Shown: positions 1 through 7,845 of the stretch, piece after piece
Position numbering within the stretch: position 1 is the first letter of the stretch
How the letters are laid out: every line of letters starts with the position of its first letter
NCBI GenBank assembly: GCA_018780435.1
Contig: JADMJS010000434.1
Coordinates: forward strand, 1 to 49,845
Source: Myxococcales bacterium
GTDB lineage: Bacteria > Myxococcota_A > UBA9042 > GCA-2863065
DNA: 49,845 nt
Reading direction: 5' to 3'
Program-made: the position numbers and the translations under genes
Notes under the pieces: generated by a model
Databases searched by the model: none
What the model was told of the DNA's origin: nothing
Seen by the model: only the letters and a program-made list of their open reading frames with translations

Positions 1-167
1 TAGAGCTTCCGCTCGACGACGAGCCCGAGGTAGCCGAGCATCGCGGCCAAGGTCACGCGCTCTCGCCGCACCATCGCGGCCAGGAGGGCGGTCACTTCGA
101 CGTCCGAGAGGTCTTCTCGGGCGATGAGGCGGGCGAGGGGGGACGGACTCGACGGCTGAACACTCAT
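1..167 (-). CDS. N-terminal fragment of a probable HNH/DUF222-like protein (runs off left edge)
   Basis: Only the first 55 codons are present; the gene continues beyond base 1. The ATG lies 3 nt after a good ribosome binding site (GGAGGTG on the reverse strand), which fixes the start. The visible part reads MSVQPSSPSPLARLIARED, then a helical stretch with DLSDVEVTALLA, a basic patch (RRER) and GYLGLVVERKL at the edge. This resembles the N-terminal helical region that precedes the HNH nuclease domain in a family abundant in Myxococcota, where 'LS..EL......RERR.T..LL.HL.E...R.LY' is typical. The catalytic domain lies outside the window, so the nuclease assignment is an inference from this short similarity. 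It could be another helical protein. Confidence 0.5.
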   Translation of the reverse strand, partial: MSVQPSSPSPLARLIAREDLSDVEVTALLAAMVRRERVTLAAMLGYLGLVVERKL

Positions 168-452
168 GGACACCTCCGGCTTGGGCTGCGAATCAGAGTG
201 TAACACACTGTTTTTAGACCAATTTTCGCGTCTCCCGATACCCAAACCGAACGTTCGACGAGAGCGCCCCTCCTGTCGCCGCTGAGCCCTCCGGACGACG
301 GTCCCGGGGTGTTTCGATGTCTCGACGTCGTTTCGGGGCGCCGCGGGCCGTCTCTGTCGGGGCGAAAACCCGTCAAGGGCAATCCCTCATTTTCTTTCAG
401 AAATTTGCGCCGGCTGGACCGTCGATGCCCTGCCCACCGTCCGGCGCAGGCG

Positions 453-470
453 ATGTGAACCGGTCCACAT
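453..470. promoter_or_regulatory. Palindrome copy 1, ATGTGAACCGGTCCACAT
   Basis: An 18-bp inverted repeat with a single mismatched pair, centred on ACCGGT. It shares the GTGAACCGGT half-site with the two palindromes at 583-594 and 678-689. The form (two-fold symmetric, repeated, upstream of genes) suits an operator for a dimeric regulator. No regulator is identified. Confidence 0.4.
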
Positions 471-524
471 GGAGACGTCGGACGGGTGGGCTCTCATGGC
501 GACACTGAGCCGGAGGCCTCGACA

Positions 525-573
525 GTCAATGCGCCCGAGACCGTGTCCGCCTGCGATCGTCACCGAGAACGAC
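525..573 (+). repeat. 49-bp diverged direct repeat, copy A
   Basis: Matches bases 856-904 with 6 substitutions and no gaps (about 88 percent identity by eye). The best conserved core is TGCGATCGTCACCG. In copy A the repeat is followed by a TGAACCGGTTCA palindrome. In copy B the same place holds a degenerate CCGAACCGATAC. It is non-coding. Confidence 0.7.
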
Positions 574-582
574 GCCGCCGTG

Positions 583-594
583 TGAACCGGTTCA
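583..594. promoter_or_regulatory. Palindrome copy 2, TGAACCGGTTCA
   Basis: A perfect 12-bp palindrome, preceded by GTG as in copy 1. Its centre is 127 bp from copy 1 and 95 bp from copy 3, both close to whole numbers of 10.5-bp helical turns. It is a possible operator. Confidence 0.45.
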
Positions 595-677
595 GATGTC
601 GGTCCGAACGCCAGCGCGTCCATCCCGACATCGCGACCAGTGCGGGGGCGCCCAAAGCGGCCATCGCCGGATTCACA

Positions 678-689
678 TGAACCGGTTCA
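678..689. promoter_or_regulatory. Palindrome copy 3, TGAACCGGTTCA
   Basis: A perfect 12-bp palindrome identical to copy 2, in the context CACATGAACCGGTTCACG. It lies 27 bp before the large hairpin at 716-801. It is a possible operator. Confidence 0.45.
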
Positions 690-715
690 CGTTATCCGCC
701 GCTGTCGAGCGCAGG

Positions 716-801
716 CCCGGTCAAGTCGCCCCGACGGAGCCGCCCGGAGGCGGGCAAGCGAAGCGCCCGCCGAGGACGGCGAGCAGGGCGACTTGACCGG
801 G
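716..801. repeat. 86-bp nested hairpin with 16-bp perfect arms
   Basis: The outer arms CCCGGTCAAGTCGCCC (716-731) and GGGCGACTTGACCGGG (786-801) are perfect reverse complements. A second hairpin is nested inside, with arms GGCGGGC (749-755) and GCCCGCC (765-771) and a 9-nt loop. No open frame fits it. It could be a structured RNA, a REP/MITE-like palindromic unit or a strong transcription barrier. It has no T-tract, so a plain terminator is less likely. Confidence 0.7.
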
Positions 802-855
802 TCGAGCACGACGCCACGCTCCCCCTCGGAGGCCGGCCCTGGCCGCGCCTCCCTA

Positions 856-904
856 GTCGATGCGCTCGAAACCGGGTCCGTCTGCGATCGTCACCGTGAA
901 CGAC
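856..904 (+). repeat. 49-bp diverged direct repeat, copy B
   Basis: Partner of bases 525-573 (6 of 49 positions differ). The flanking palindrome seen after copy A has decayed here to CCGAACCGATAC, which suggests an old tandem duplication of an intergenic unit. Confidence 0.7.
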
Positions 905-1064
905 ACGAGGGTCCGAACCGATACAAGCGCCACGGAGGACGGCAGGGTCTATGGCGCCCTCGCGCCCGACCTCCCACGGACGACATCGAAGAAACCCCGC
1001 TGGTCATAGATCGAACGTAGGACCGACGCGTTCGTACGCCGATCTGCGCGCGCACGGAGGTGCC

Positions 1065-1829
1065 ATGGCTCGTGTCCTACTCCTCGTCGTCGGCCTCGGT
1101 GGTCTCGCCCTTTGTGCCGCTCTCGTGGTGAGCGCGACAGCAACAGCGGCCCATCTGGAGAGGCGCGTCAACTTCGACCCGATCCCGTCGGTCCCCATTG
1201 TCGACACCTCGACCGTGAGCCCGTACACGCGGGCCGTGCTCACACTCCCCCTCGTCGCGGCAACGGCCGGCGAGACGGGGACGAGCCGCGTGGTCGCGGC
1301 CGAGTATCCGACGTGGCAGGCGTACCAGCCCTGGAGTCTGAGTAAGCGACTAGCCGAGGTGACCCGGCGACCTCCTCGGTGCTCCTGTTGCTCGCCAGCG
1401 TGGGGCCAGATCCGACCTCAGCTCGACGGCATGGCAAGGCCCACCCTCGGAAACGTACTCACCAGCGCCCATGCGAAGAAGCCCCGGAGGCGCGAAGGCA
1501 CCATGAAGCTAGGAGCCATCCAAGTGTCGGGTCTCTGCGCGAAGTCACACATCCGGGCAGTGATCCAGCAACGTGCTGGCGCCTTTCGCCATTGCTACCA
1601 GGCCGCGCTGGACGATCGCGCGAGGCTGCGGGGCAGACTGGTCGTGCGACTGACCATCGATCCGGCGGGCCGAGTGAGATCGGCGACCACCCCACGGTCG
1701 ACCCTCGGGGATCCGCGAGTCGCGGGCTGCGCCCTGGGCGTGGCCCGAAGGCTCACGTTCGCGAAGCCGCCGCCGGACGGATGCGTCGTACAGTGGTCGC
1801 TCGACTACGCCTCTCGCGGTGCGCTGTGA
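1065..1829 (+). CDS. AgmX/PglI C-terminal domain protein, membrane-anchored
   Basis: A 254-residue protein. The ATG follows GGAGGT closely, and a hydrophobic segment at residues 4-29 looks like a signal anchor or signal peptide. After a low-complexity, Arg-rich middle, residues about 157-250 carry a domain with the pattern 'I...I..R..AFRHCYQAALD...L.GRL.VRLTIDPAGRV.....STL.DP.VAGCALG..R.L.F..PP'. This is the AgmX/PglI C-terminal domain found in myxobacterial gliding and envelope proteins, with its conserved CYQ and GC cysteines. The domain is TonB-C-like and thought to act in the periplasm. The stop overlaps the next gene's GTG start by 4 nt (GTGA), so the two are translationally coupled paralogues. 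The specific role is unknown. Confidence 0.75.
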   Translation: MARVLLLVVGLGGLALCAALVVSATATAAHLERRVNFDPIPSVPIVDTSTVSPYTRAVLTLPLVAATAGETGTSRVVAAEYPTWQAYQPWSLSKRLAEVTRRPPRCSCCSPAWGQIRPQLDGMARPTLGNVLTSAHAKKPRRREGTMKLGAIQVSGLCAKSHIRAVIQQRAGAFRHCYQAALDDRARLRGRLVVRLTIDPAGRVRSATTPRSTLGDPRVAGCALGVARRLTFAKPPPDGCVVQWSLDYASRGAL

Positions 1830-2572
1830 CGTCGTCGCCCGTCTTGCGTACCGCCTGCGCCGCGGTCGTCGTCGGCGCGCTCGTCGTCGCATGCACGTCC
1901 CCAACGTCAAGCGGCGTTGCCGGATCGGCCTCGTACGATGGCCGATATCGCAGCGCAGTAGACGAGGCGCCCCAACTCCAACTCTCGGGGCAGCCGGTGC
2001 TCCTCCTGCACGGCGGCCCGGCGACGGGTGCCCAGCGAGGCGCTCGGAAGCCGCCGGTCGATCTCGAAGCGGCGTGGCGACGAAGCTACACGGCGCGGCG
2101 TCGGAGAGGTGGCTGCTGGAACATCGTAATGAACCCACAGAAGCTCTGGCGGGGGTGGAACGCCAACCTGGATCCTCGCATCCCGGCCAAGGTGGATACG
2201 AAACGCCGGCGCCGAGGGTCCTGGCTCGGCCGGCTTCGCGACGTGGTGTGGACTGGTGAGTGCGTCGGTCCCGAGACGAGAGGGCCACTGATGGCGGCGC
2301 TCGCGTCACAGCGAGACTGTTTCGCTCGTTACCAAGTCCGAGACGCCAGACGGGGCGGCACACTCCGAGTCGAGCTCACGATAGATGATCGCGGTCGAGC
2401 AGGCTGGCCGGTGCTCGACATGAACACGACCGCCGCTGACCTGGTCGGCTACATCAACTTCGAGCGCTGCATCGAGTCGACGCTCGCCGACGTCCCTTTT
2501 CGGCGGCATGGCTTGGACCGGTGCACCTTGAAGTGGACCGTGGAGCCCTTGTCCAGCACCTCACATCGCTAG
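1826..2572 (+). CDS. Lipoprotein with AgmX/PglI-like C-terminal domain
   Basis: A 248-residue protein. The GTG start at 1826 overlaps the upstream stop codon (GTGA). It gives a short signal peptide ending in a lipobox VVAC (Cys 24 or so), so a membrane-anchored lipoprotein is expected. The C-terminal part (about 145-240) has 'GPLMAALASQRDCFARYQ', a GGTLRVELTIDDRGR strand and 'FERCIESTLADVPF'. This is a divergent copy of the AgmX/PglI C-terminal fold in the upstream gene, with the paired cysteines kept. The open frame extends upstream to about 1379, but the coupling, the signal peptide and the lipobox favour 1826. It probably works with its upstream paralogue in the envelope. The process is unknown. 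Confidence 0.68.
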   Translation: MTSSPVLRTACAAVVVGALVVACTSPTSSGVAGSASYDGRYRSAVDEAPQLQLSGQPVLLLHGGPATGAQRGARKPPVDLEAAWRRSYTARRRRGGCWNIVMNPQKLWRGWNANLDPRIPAKVDTKRRRRGSWLGRLRDVVWTGECVGPETRGPLMAALASQRDCFARYQVRDARRGGTLRVELTIDDRGRAGWPVLDMNTTAADLVGYINFERCIESTLADVPFRRHGLDRCTLKWTVEPLSSTSHR

Positions 2573-2614
2573 TCCCTCTGGGAATCCCCCAGCCCAATCG
2601 CCCGTTCGAGCGAC

Positions 2615-3256
2615 ATGCAGCATCGCCCCCTGTACGTCGCCCTCTCTATCCTCGTCTCGACCGCAGCCCTCGCCGAACGGCCCACCGCCCTCGGCAAGGC
2701 CTGCTCGCTCCGGCTCGACGTGCCCGCGCCCGAGGTGACGCACTACGACGCGTTCCTGTTGGCGTGGCGCGAGGTGCTCGGCAAAGGGCACCCGGACGGC
2801 ATGCCCAAGGACGGTGCTGAGGCCGAGAACCGCATCTGCGGCTCAGAGGGGTGCCCGGGGCTACAGTGGACGACCTTCGAGGCCGGCAAGGGCAAGGCGG
2901 GCGACGCCGTCCACGGCATCTTCTTCGGTGAATCCGGAGGCTTCTGGCTCTTTCGAGACCTCGGCTGGCTCGGGCCGTCTCCATGCGATGGAGGCAAGAT
3001 CGCGGGGCTCGTCTACCAGGGCGGCACTCGGGTCCTCATCTCGGTGAACGAGGCCGATGGCGACACGACCCTGGGCCGGCAGAGCGCGTGTCTATCGAAG
3101 CGCCGGGCGACGACTCTGAAGCTCTATGACTGGAAGACCGGCCGCTACGACGTTGTCGCCGAGGCCATTCAAGACGGCGACAAGGTCGAGGTGGACGAGA
3201 AGGGCGCCCGCCTCACGGTGTGCGGCAAGTCGACGACCTTGATTTGGTCGCCCTGA
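2615..3256 (+). CDS. Secreted protein of unknown function
   Basis: A 213-residue protein whose N-terminus MQHRPLYVALSILVSTAALA is a clear signal peptide with a probable AxA cleavage site, so it should be periplasmic or exported. The mature part holds several cysteines (CSL, ICGSEGCPG, SPCDGG, SACLS, VCGKS), which suggests disulfides, and a beta-rich C-terminal half with YDWKTGRYDVV. I do not recognise a family. It lies 42 nt after the AgmX/PglI-like lipoprotein gene on the same strand, so it may be the third gene of that operon. Its stop is only 6 nt from the stop of the convergent monooxygenase gene, leaving no room for a separate terminator. Confidence 0.65.
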   Translation: MQHRPLYVALSILVSTAALAERPTALGKACSLRLDVPAPEVTHYDAFLLAWREVLGKGHPDGMPKDGAEAENRICGSEGCPGLQWTTFEAGKGKAGDAVHGIFFGESGGFWLFRDLGWLGPSPCDGGKIAGLVYQGGTRVLISVNEADGDTTLGRQSACLSKRRATTLKLYDWKTGRYDVVAEAIQDGDKVEVDEKGARLTVCGKSTTLIWSP

Positions 3257-3262
3257 TCCGGA

Positions 3263-5002
3263 CTACGGGATCGTCGCCCCACAAGCCTGACCGCAGGTGC
3301 CGGCCTTCGGAGCGACGCACGCGCTGAGGTCGTTCAGCACGGGCATGCAGTCGCTCACGTAGCAGCTCGCCTTCCCACCACAGGTCTTGGCGCACGACGT
3401 GACCGCCTCGACTTCACTGGCGCAACCGCCCTTCGAGTAGCACTCGAGAGCTGCGGGGACGAGGCACTGACGGCAAGCCGGCGCCCCAGCGCACTGTACG
3501 ATGCAGCGGGCCAAGCCGATGCCCGACTCGGTGCACGTCTCGAAACAACCATCGAAGCCAGCGCACTCGCCGGTCTCGACTACCGCGGGCTCGTAGGGTT
3601 CGAGCAGGGTCAAGAAGACGAGGCACATCTCGTCGAGTGTCCCCTCGCCCCACGTCACGGTGCCCGGCTCACCCTGCACGCCGTCCAACACGGGCTGGTG
3701 GGCCGCGGAATTGTCGAAGGTGCAGCGCATTTTGAGCGCCTGTCCCTTGGGTATGACCACGGGTTCGAAGCCCTCGAACACATAGCTCCGCTGCCAGTGG
3801 TAGTCCCACGTCGGAATGTCGAGGAGGCAGGTGTCCGCCTTATCGCCGTCGGGGAAACCCGGCGCGGTGAGCTCAATCTTCGTCGCGAGGAGATGCATAT
3901 GCGCCGCGACCGACACGATGGTGGTGTCGCTGAGCGGGTTTGTAAACGACTTCTCCTCGACGCTGTTCGCGTTGCCGGGCTCGACCACGAGGCCGGTGTG
4001 GGCGAGGCCGCGCACCCGCAGCAGCCACGTCGGATCGCCCTTCGAGAGCCAGATATCGACGCCAGTCGCGTCTGGGGCCGGATCCGCATAGACCGTGTTG
4101 TAGTGGAGCTGCAGGACGAGCTGCGATCCGGCTTCGAGCTCGGTCGCGGCGCCCGGGATGGTCTGGCCAAGGCCGCCACCCGGCACCCAGCCGCTGATAT
4201 TCTCAGCCGGCACTTCGGGGCCACCAAAACACGGGTAGCCGAGGCCGGGCGCGGCCTCGTCGAGCTCCTTGATCTGATCGACGGCCGAGGGAGGCACCTT
4301 GTAGACGATGACGTGGTGGACCACCGGTTCGTAGTCAGGGCGGACTCGCACGGTGGTCGCGTAGACGGTCTCGGCGAAGGGCTCACCGACCGGGAAGCAG
4401 CGCAGGTCGTCCGGGATGGTGCCGTCGGGAGTGTACTTGCCGGGCGGCGCGAGCGCGAAGTCGGGCGCGCCGAGGTCGGGCTCCACGGGCAACTGCGGCG
4501 CTACATAGTCACTCTCGTCTCCCTCGGGCGCCCCGGCGGCGACCCACTCGGCGATGAGCGCCTGGTCCGCTCCAGATACGACGTTCTGGCCTTCATAGGC
4601 GCGGCAGGTCTCCGTCTCAGCGTAGAAGGGCGGCATACGCCCAGAGTCGACGGCCAACCCGACAGCGGCAGCCCACGGCTTCACGGCGTCGTAAGACGTC
4701 ATATCAAAGGGCCCAATACCGCCCGGCAAGTGGCAGCTCGCGCAGTGGCGCTCCGAGATGGCGCGGATCTGGCCGTGCCACGTCACGGCGGACGGCGTGA
4801 CCGTGTCGGTCCCGCTCGCGTCGGCCCCGTCGGTGGCATCGGCACCGAGCGTGTCGCCTCCGGAGACGTCCCCACCGCCGGAGGAGTCCGCCTGAATTGC
4901 GACCGCGGCGTCCGCGGGATCGTTCGAACCCATGTCGTCGCCACACGCGAGGGGAACGAGCCCCATGCCCACCAGTAACGCCAGCCCCACTCTCGTCGTC
5001 AT
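3263..5002 (-). CDS. Lipoprotein copper type II monooxygenase (PHM/DBH-like) with CxxCH haem motif
   Basis: A 579-residue protein. The start at 5002 is chosen because it has GGAGA upstream and gives a signal peptide with lipobox PLAC (Cys 20). A further 50 codons are open upstream but carry no signal. After an Asp/Gly/Ala/Thr-rich linker there is a c-type haem motif CASCH (87-91) with RMPPF (122-126) supplying a likely axial Met. The catalytic core has every copper ligand expected for the peptidylglycine/dopamine monooxygenase fold: HH (229-230), H300, HMH (368, 370) and M425. A cysteine-rich tail (about 490-579) follows. The family hydroxylates substrates using two coppers, O2 and an electron donor. 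The haem domain could feed electrons directly, which is an inference. It is divergent from the molybdopterin oxidoreductase gene. Confidence 0.85.
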   Translation of the reverse strand: MTTRVGLALLVGMGLVPLACGDDMGSNDPADAAVAIQADSSGGGDVSGGDTLGADATDGADASGTDTVTPSAVTWHGQIRAISERHCASCHLPGGIGPFDMTSYDAVKPWAAAVGLAVDSGRMPPFYAETETCRAYEGQNVVSGADQALIAEWVAAGAPEGDESDYVAPQLPVEPDLGAPDFALAPPGKYTPDGTIPDDLRCFPVGEPFAETVYATTVRVRPDYEPVVHHVIVYKVPPSAVDQIKELDEAAPGLGYPCFGGPEVPAENISGWVPGGGLGQTIPGAATELEAGSQLVLQLHYNTVYADPAPDATGVDIWLSKGDPTWLLRVRGLAHTGLVVEPGNANSVEEKSFTNPLSDTTIVSVAAHMHLLATKIELTAPGFPDGDKADTCLLDIPTWDYHWQRSYVFEGFEPVVIPKGQALKMRCTFDNSAAHQPVLDGVQGEPGTVTWGEGTLDEMCLVFLTLLEPYEPAVVETGECAGFDGCFETCTESGIGLARCIVQCAGAPACRQCLVPAALECYSKGGCASEVEAVTSCAKTCGGKASCYVSDCMPVLNDLSACVAPKAGTCGQACGATIP

Positions 5003-5198
5003 ACCGTCTCCTTCGTCGAGGGCGGCGAGCGGCCTCGTGTCGGCCCTACTGCGACGCACCTTTCGCTTCTCCACTTGTGCCGTCAGGGAGTCAGGAGATA
5101 GTGCGCCTGTCAAGGACGACGGGTCCAGCATGACGCCGAACCCACTGACCATCGTCAGTCGGGCTGCCCAGCACGACCGACGGTGTTATTGTGCCGGC

Positions 5199-7370
5199 AT
5201 GAGCCAGACCCACTTTCGAACGTGTCACCTGTGCGAAGCCATGTGCGGGCTCGCGATCACCGTTCATGAAGGGCAGATCCGCGAGATCCGAGGGGATCCC
5301 GACGATCCTTTCAGCCGCGGGCACATCTGCCCCAAAGGCGCCGCGATCGGCGAACTGCGGGATGATCCGGACCGGCTTGAGACCCCACTCATCCGCGGCC
5401 GTGATGGGCGGCTGCGTCCGGCCACGTGGGAGGAAGCGCTCGATCTGGTCGCGCGTCGGATAGGCCAAATCCAGGTCGAACACGGCCACGACGCCGTCGC
5501 CATCTACCTCGGTAACCCGACGGTCCACAATCACGGGGCGCTGCTCTTCAGTCAGGCCTTCACGCGCACCTTGCGGACGCGCAATCGCTACGACGCCAAC
5601 TCGCTCGACGCGAACCCGCGCCTCCTCGCGTGCACCCTACTCTACGGCGATCCCACCGCCCTGCCGGTGCCGGACATCGATCGCACCGACTACCTCCTCA
5701 TGATCGGCGCCAACCCGGCCGCGTCCAATGGCAGCCTGCTCTCGATGGGCGACGTGAAGGGGCGCCTGAAAGGCATCAAAGCGCGCGGTGGTCGCTTCGT
5801 CGTGGTCGACCCGCGTCGCACCGAGACCGCCGATTGGGCGACGGAACACGTCTTCATCCGGCCCGGGAGCGACACGGCGTTCCTGATGGCGCTCATCCAC
5901 GTGCTCTTCGACGAGAAGCGCGTACGCGTGGACGTCGCAGTCGCCGAAGGGGTGGAGCACGTCCGCGCGGCAGCGGCGCCCTACACGCCGGAGGCCGTCG
6001 CGACGCTCACCGGTATCTCGGCCGAGACGACCCGCCGTATCGCCACGGAGTTCGCGTCCAGCGCAAGCGCCGTCGCTTACGGCCGCGTCGGCGCGTGCCT
6101 GCAGGAGTACGGGACCGTAACGAGCTGGGCCATCGATGTCCTGAACGTGCTCACGGGGAACTTCGACCGTGAAGGCGGGCTGCTCTTCCCCGAAGCGCCG
6201 ATCGACCTCGGCGTCCTCGCACGGCGGCTCTCGGTGGCCGGCTACGGCCGCTGGCGTTCGCGAGTGCGAGGGCTCCCCGAGCTGACGGGCCTGCTCCCGG
6301 TGGCGACCCTCCCGGACGAGATCGAGACGCCCGGCGCCGGCCAAGTGCGCGGGCTCGTCGTCGTCGCGGGCAACCCGGTTCGCTCGGCGCCCAACAGCGC
6401 TCGTTTCGAGAAGGCGTTCTCGAGCCTCGACTTCCTCGTCTGCATCGATCCGTACGTCGGCGAGACCGCGCGCCTCGCCCACGTCGTTCTGCCGCCGACC
6501 GACGCGCTCGAACGCCCGCACATGGCCATCCTCCTCCAGAGCCTCGCCGTCCGGAACATCGCCCGCTACTCGGAGGCGGTCTTCCCGAAGAAGCCCGGCA
6601 GCAAACACGACTGGGAGATCCTGGCCGAGCTCGGAGACCGCCTCGGCGGCCTCCGCTTCGGGCACAAGGCGGTCGACCGAATCGTCGCGCTCGCGACGCG
6701 GGCCGGCGTGCCGCTCACGCCGGAGCGCCTCCTCGACGTGCTCCTGCGCCTCGGCCCCTACGGCGCCGGCTTCATCCCGTTCCGAAAGGGGCTCACCCTC
6801 GAACGCCTCAAGGCGGATAAACACGGCAAGGACCTCGGCCCGCTGCGCCCGGGGGGCCGGCTGCGTCGCGTGCGCCACCCGAACCACCGCGTGCAGCTCG
6901 CACCGCCCGAGATCCTCGCCGAGCTCGAACGGCTCCTCGGCACGCTCGAGACCCCGCGCGACGCCTTGTCGCTGATCGGCCGGCGGCACGTTCGCTCGAA
7001 CAACAGCTGGCTCCACAACGTGCCGTCGCTCATGAAAGGCAAGGACCGAACCGCGCTCTGGATCCACCCGAACGACGCGGCGGCCCGAGGCATCGCCACT
7101 GGCGACACCGTCGAGATCACGAGCGCCGTCGGGACCGTGACGAGCCGCGCCGAGCTGACGGACAGCATCATGGCTGGCGTCGTCAGCCTACCCCACGGAT
7201 ATGGTCATGCGATCGTCAAGGACACGCTACGCGTCGCGGGCCGCTCGGACGCGCCCAACCTGAACGCCCTGACCGACGCCCGCCGCCTCGATCACCTCTC
7301 GGGGACGGCGGCGCTGAACGGGATCGCGGTCACGGTGACGCGGTCGGCGAGCGAGAGCGTCACGGCGTAG
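5199..7370 (+). CDS. Molybdopterin-dependent oxidoreductase with N-terminal 4Fe-4S cluster
   Basis: A 723-residue protein. The N-terminus has the cluster motif C9-x2-C12-x3-C16-x27-C44 (from TCHLCEAMCG to HICPKG), as in formate dehydrogenase or nitrate reductase-type Mo/W-bisPGD enzymes. Next come the MGD-binding regions (IGANPAASNGSL, VVDPRRTETADWA, GNPVRSAPN) and a C-terminal aspartate-decarboxylase-like domain (LWIHPNDAAARGIATGDTVEI...LPHGYGH). There is no Tat signal, so it should be cytoplasmic. The start MSQTHFRTCHLC fits the family, where the cluster motif begins within ten residues, although no good ribosome binding site is visible. The substrate cannot be told. The 3' end overlaps the convergent gene by 11 nt. 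Confidence 0.88.
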   Translation: MSQTHFRTCHLCEAMCGLAITVHEGQIREIRGDPDDPFSRGHICPKGAAIGELRDDPDRLETPLIRGRDGRLRPATWEEALDLVARRIGQIQVEHGHDAVAIYLGNPTVHNHGALLFSQAFTRTLRTRNRYDANSLDANPRLLACTLLYGDPTALPVPDIDRTDYLLMIGANPAASNGSLLSMGDVKGRLKGIKARGGRFVVVDPRRTETADWATEHVFIRPGSDTAFLMALIHVLFDEKRVRVDVAVAEGVEHVRAAAAPYTPEAVATLTGISAETTRRIATEFASSASAVAYGRVGACLQEYGTVTSWAIDVLNVLTGNFDREGGLLFPEAPIDLGVLARRLSVAGYGRWRSRVRGLPELTGLLPVATLPDEIETPGAGQVRGLVVVAGNPVRSAPNSARFEKAFSSLDFLVCIDPYVGETARLAHVVLPPTDALERPHMAILLQSLAVRNIARYSEAVFPKKPGSKHDWEILAELGDRLGGLRFGHKAVDRIVALATRAGVPLTPERLLDVLLRLGPYGAGFIPFRKGLTLERLKADKHGKDLGPLRPGGRLRRVRHPNHRVQLAPPEILAELERLLGTLETPRDALSLIGRRHVRSNNSWLHNVPSLMKGKDRTALWIHPNDAAARGIATGDTVEITSAVGTVTSRAELTDSIMAGVVSLPHGYGHAIVKDTLRVAGRSDAPNLNALTDARRLDHLSGTAALNGIAVTVTRSASESVTA

Positions 7371-7845
7371 CGCGACGCGCGCGCTGCACCTGGAGCGCGG
7401 CTTCGAGGATCGGGAGGACCGCGCGGTCCTTCGGTCGGTCAGCGGCTCGTTTCATCTCGATGACGTCCGCGAGGCTGGCGACCCGGGCCATCTCTCGCCC
7501 AACCGGGATGGATTCGGCTCGGGACATCAGCGCCTCGAAACGGAAGCGGCCCGACGGTGGGAGCATGACGTCGATGGGCAGCTCGAAGCCCTGAAGGCGC
7601 CTGACGCTCGAGAGTGGCTCGAAGGGGGACGTGACGACCGCGCCAAGCCGCGTGGCCACATCGAGGAGCTTCCGATCGGTTACCTTGGAATCTCGAACGA
7701 GCAAGTCCGCGTCGAGCGTCGTGACTGGCACGCCATGTAGAATCGCCGCCGTGTTGCGAATCACGACAGCGTCGAGCTTGCAGACACGCAACGCGGCCAG
7801 GAGGGTCTCGAGCAACGTGTCATCAGTAGACAAAGCCGCCTCCAC
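7360..7845 (-). CDS. Nucleotidyltransferase-fold protein (AbiEii/DUF6036-like), possible toxin
   Basis: A 161-residue protein. Residues 25-51 read like the opening of a minimal nucleotidyltransferase ('..VVIRNTAAILHGVPVTTLDADLLVR'), with D45 and D47 as the metal-binding DxD pair. The usual GG/GS before it is replaced by RN at 30-31. A central segment (LADVIEMKRAADRPKDRAVL) matches the lysine- and arginine-containing helix near the end of these proteins. The gene starts inside the 3' end of the upstream 84-codon gene (23-nt overlap), so the two are co-expressed. Such pairs often act as toxin-antitoxin or phage-defence modules. That role is inferred from fold and layout. The 3' end overlaps the molybdopterin enzyme gene by 11 nt. 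Confidence 0.7.
   Translation of the reverse strand: MEAALSTDDTLLETLLAALRVCKLDAVVIRNTAAILHGVPVTTLDADLLVRDSKVTDRKLLDVATRLGAVVTSPFEPLSSVRRLQGFELPIDVMLPPSGRFRFEALMSRAESIPVGREMARVASLADVIEMKRAADRPKDRAVLPILEAALQVQRARRATP

Larger units (their letters stand above)
168..1064. other. 897-bp intergenic region with palindromes, direct repeat and hairpin
   Basis: I find no convincing gene in this stretch. Its short open frames have no ribosome binding sites and no recognisable protein sequence. It does hold structured DNA, listed separately: three TGAACCGGTTCA-type palindromes, a 49-bp direct repeat about 88 percent identical, and an 86-bp hairpin with 16-bp perfect arms. It separates the leftward partial gene (start at 167) from the rightward AgmX/PglI operon (start at 1065), so divergent promoters are expected here. 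I could not pick one with confidence. Confidence 0.6.

Noticed and set aside
197..209. Small palindrome AGTGT-AAC-ACACT upstream of the leftward partial gene, with TTGGTC and TACACT around it.
   Set aside because: Arms are only 5 bp and the candidate -35/-10 spacing is about 14 bp, too short for a standard promoter.
640..1020. A 126-codon open frame across the intergenic region.
   Set aside because: It reads through the hairpin and direct repeat, is Arg/Pro/Gly-rich as expected of random high-GC frames, and lacks a ribosome binding site.
3698..4978. Long open frame (426 codons) antisense to the copper monooxygenase.
   Set aside because: A codon-bias shadow; the opposite strand encodes a clear enzyme with conserved ligands.
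5108..5113. Perfect TTGACA on the reverse strand upstream of the monooxygenase gene.
   Set aside because: No acceptable -10 element is found 16-18 bp away.
5637..7067. Long reverse-strand open frame (476 codons) inside the molybdopterin enzyme gene.
   Set aside because: Shadow frame; no recognisable motifs, and the sense strand is a clear Mo-bisPGD enzyme.
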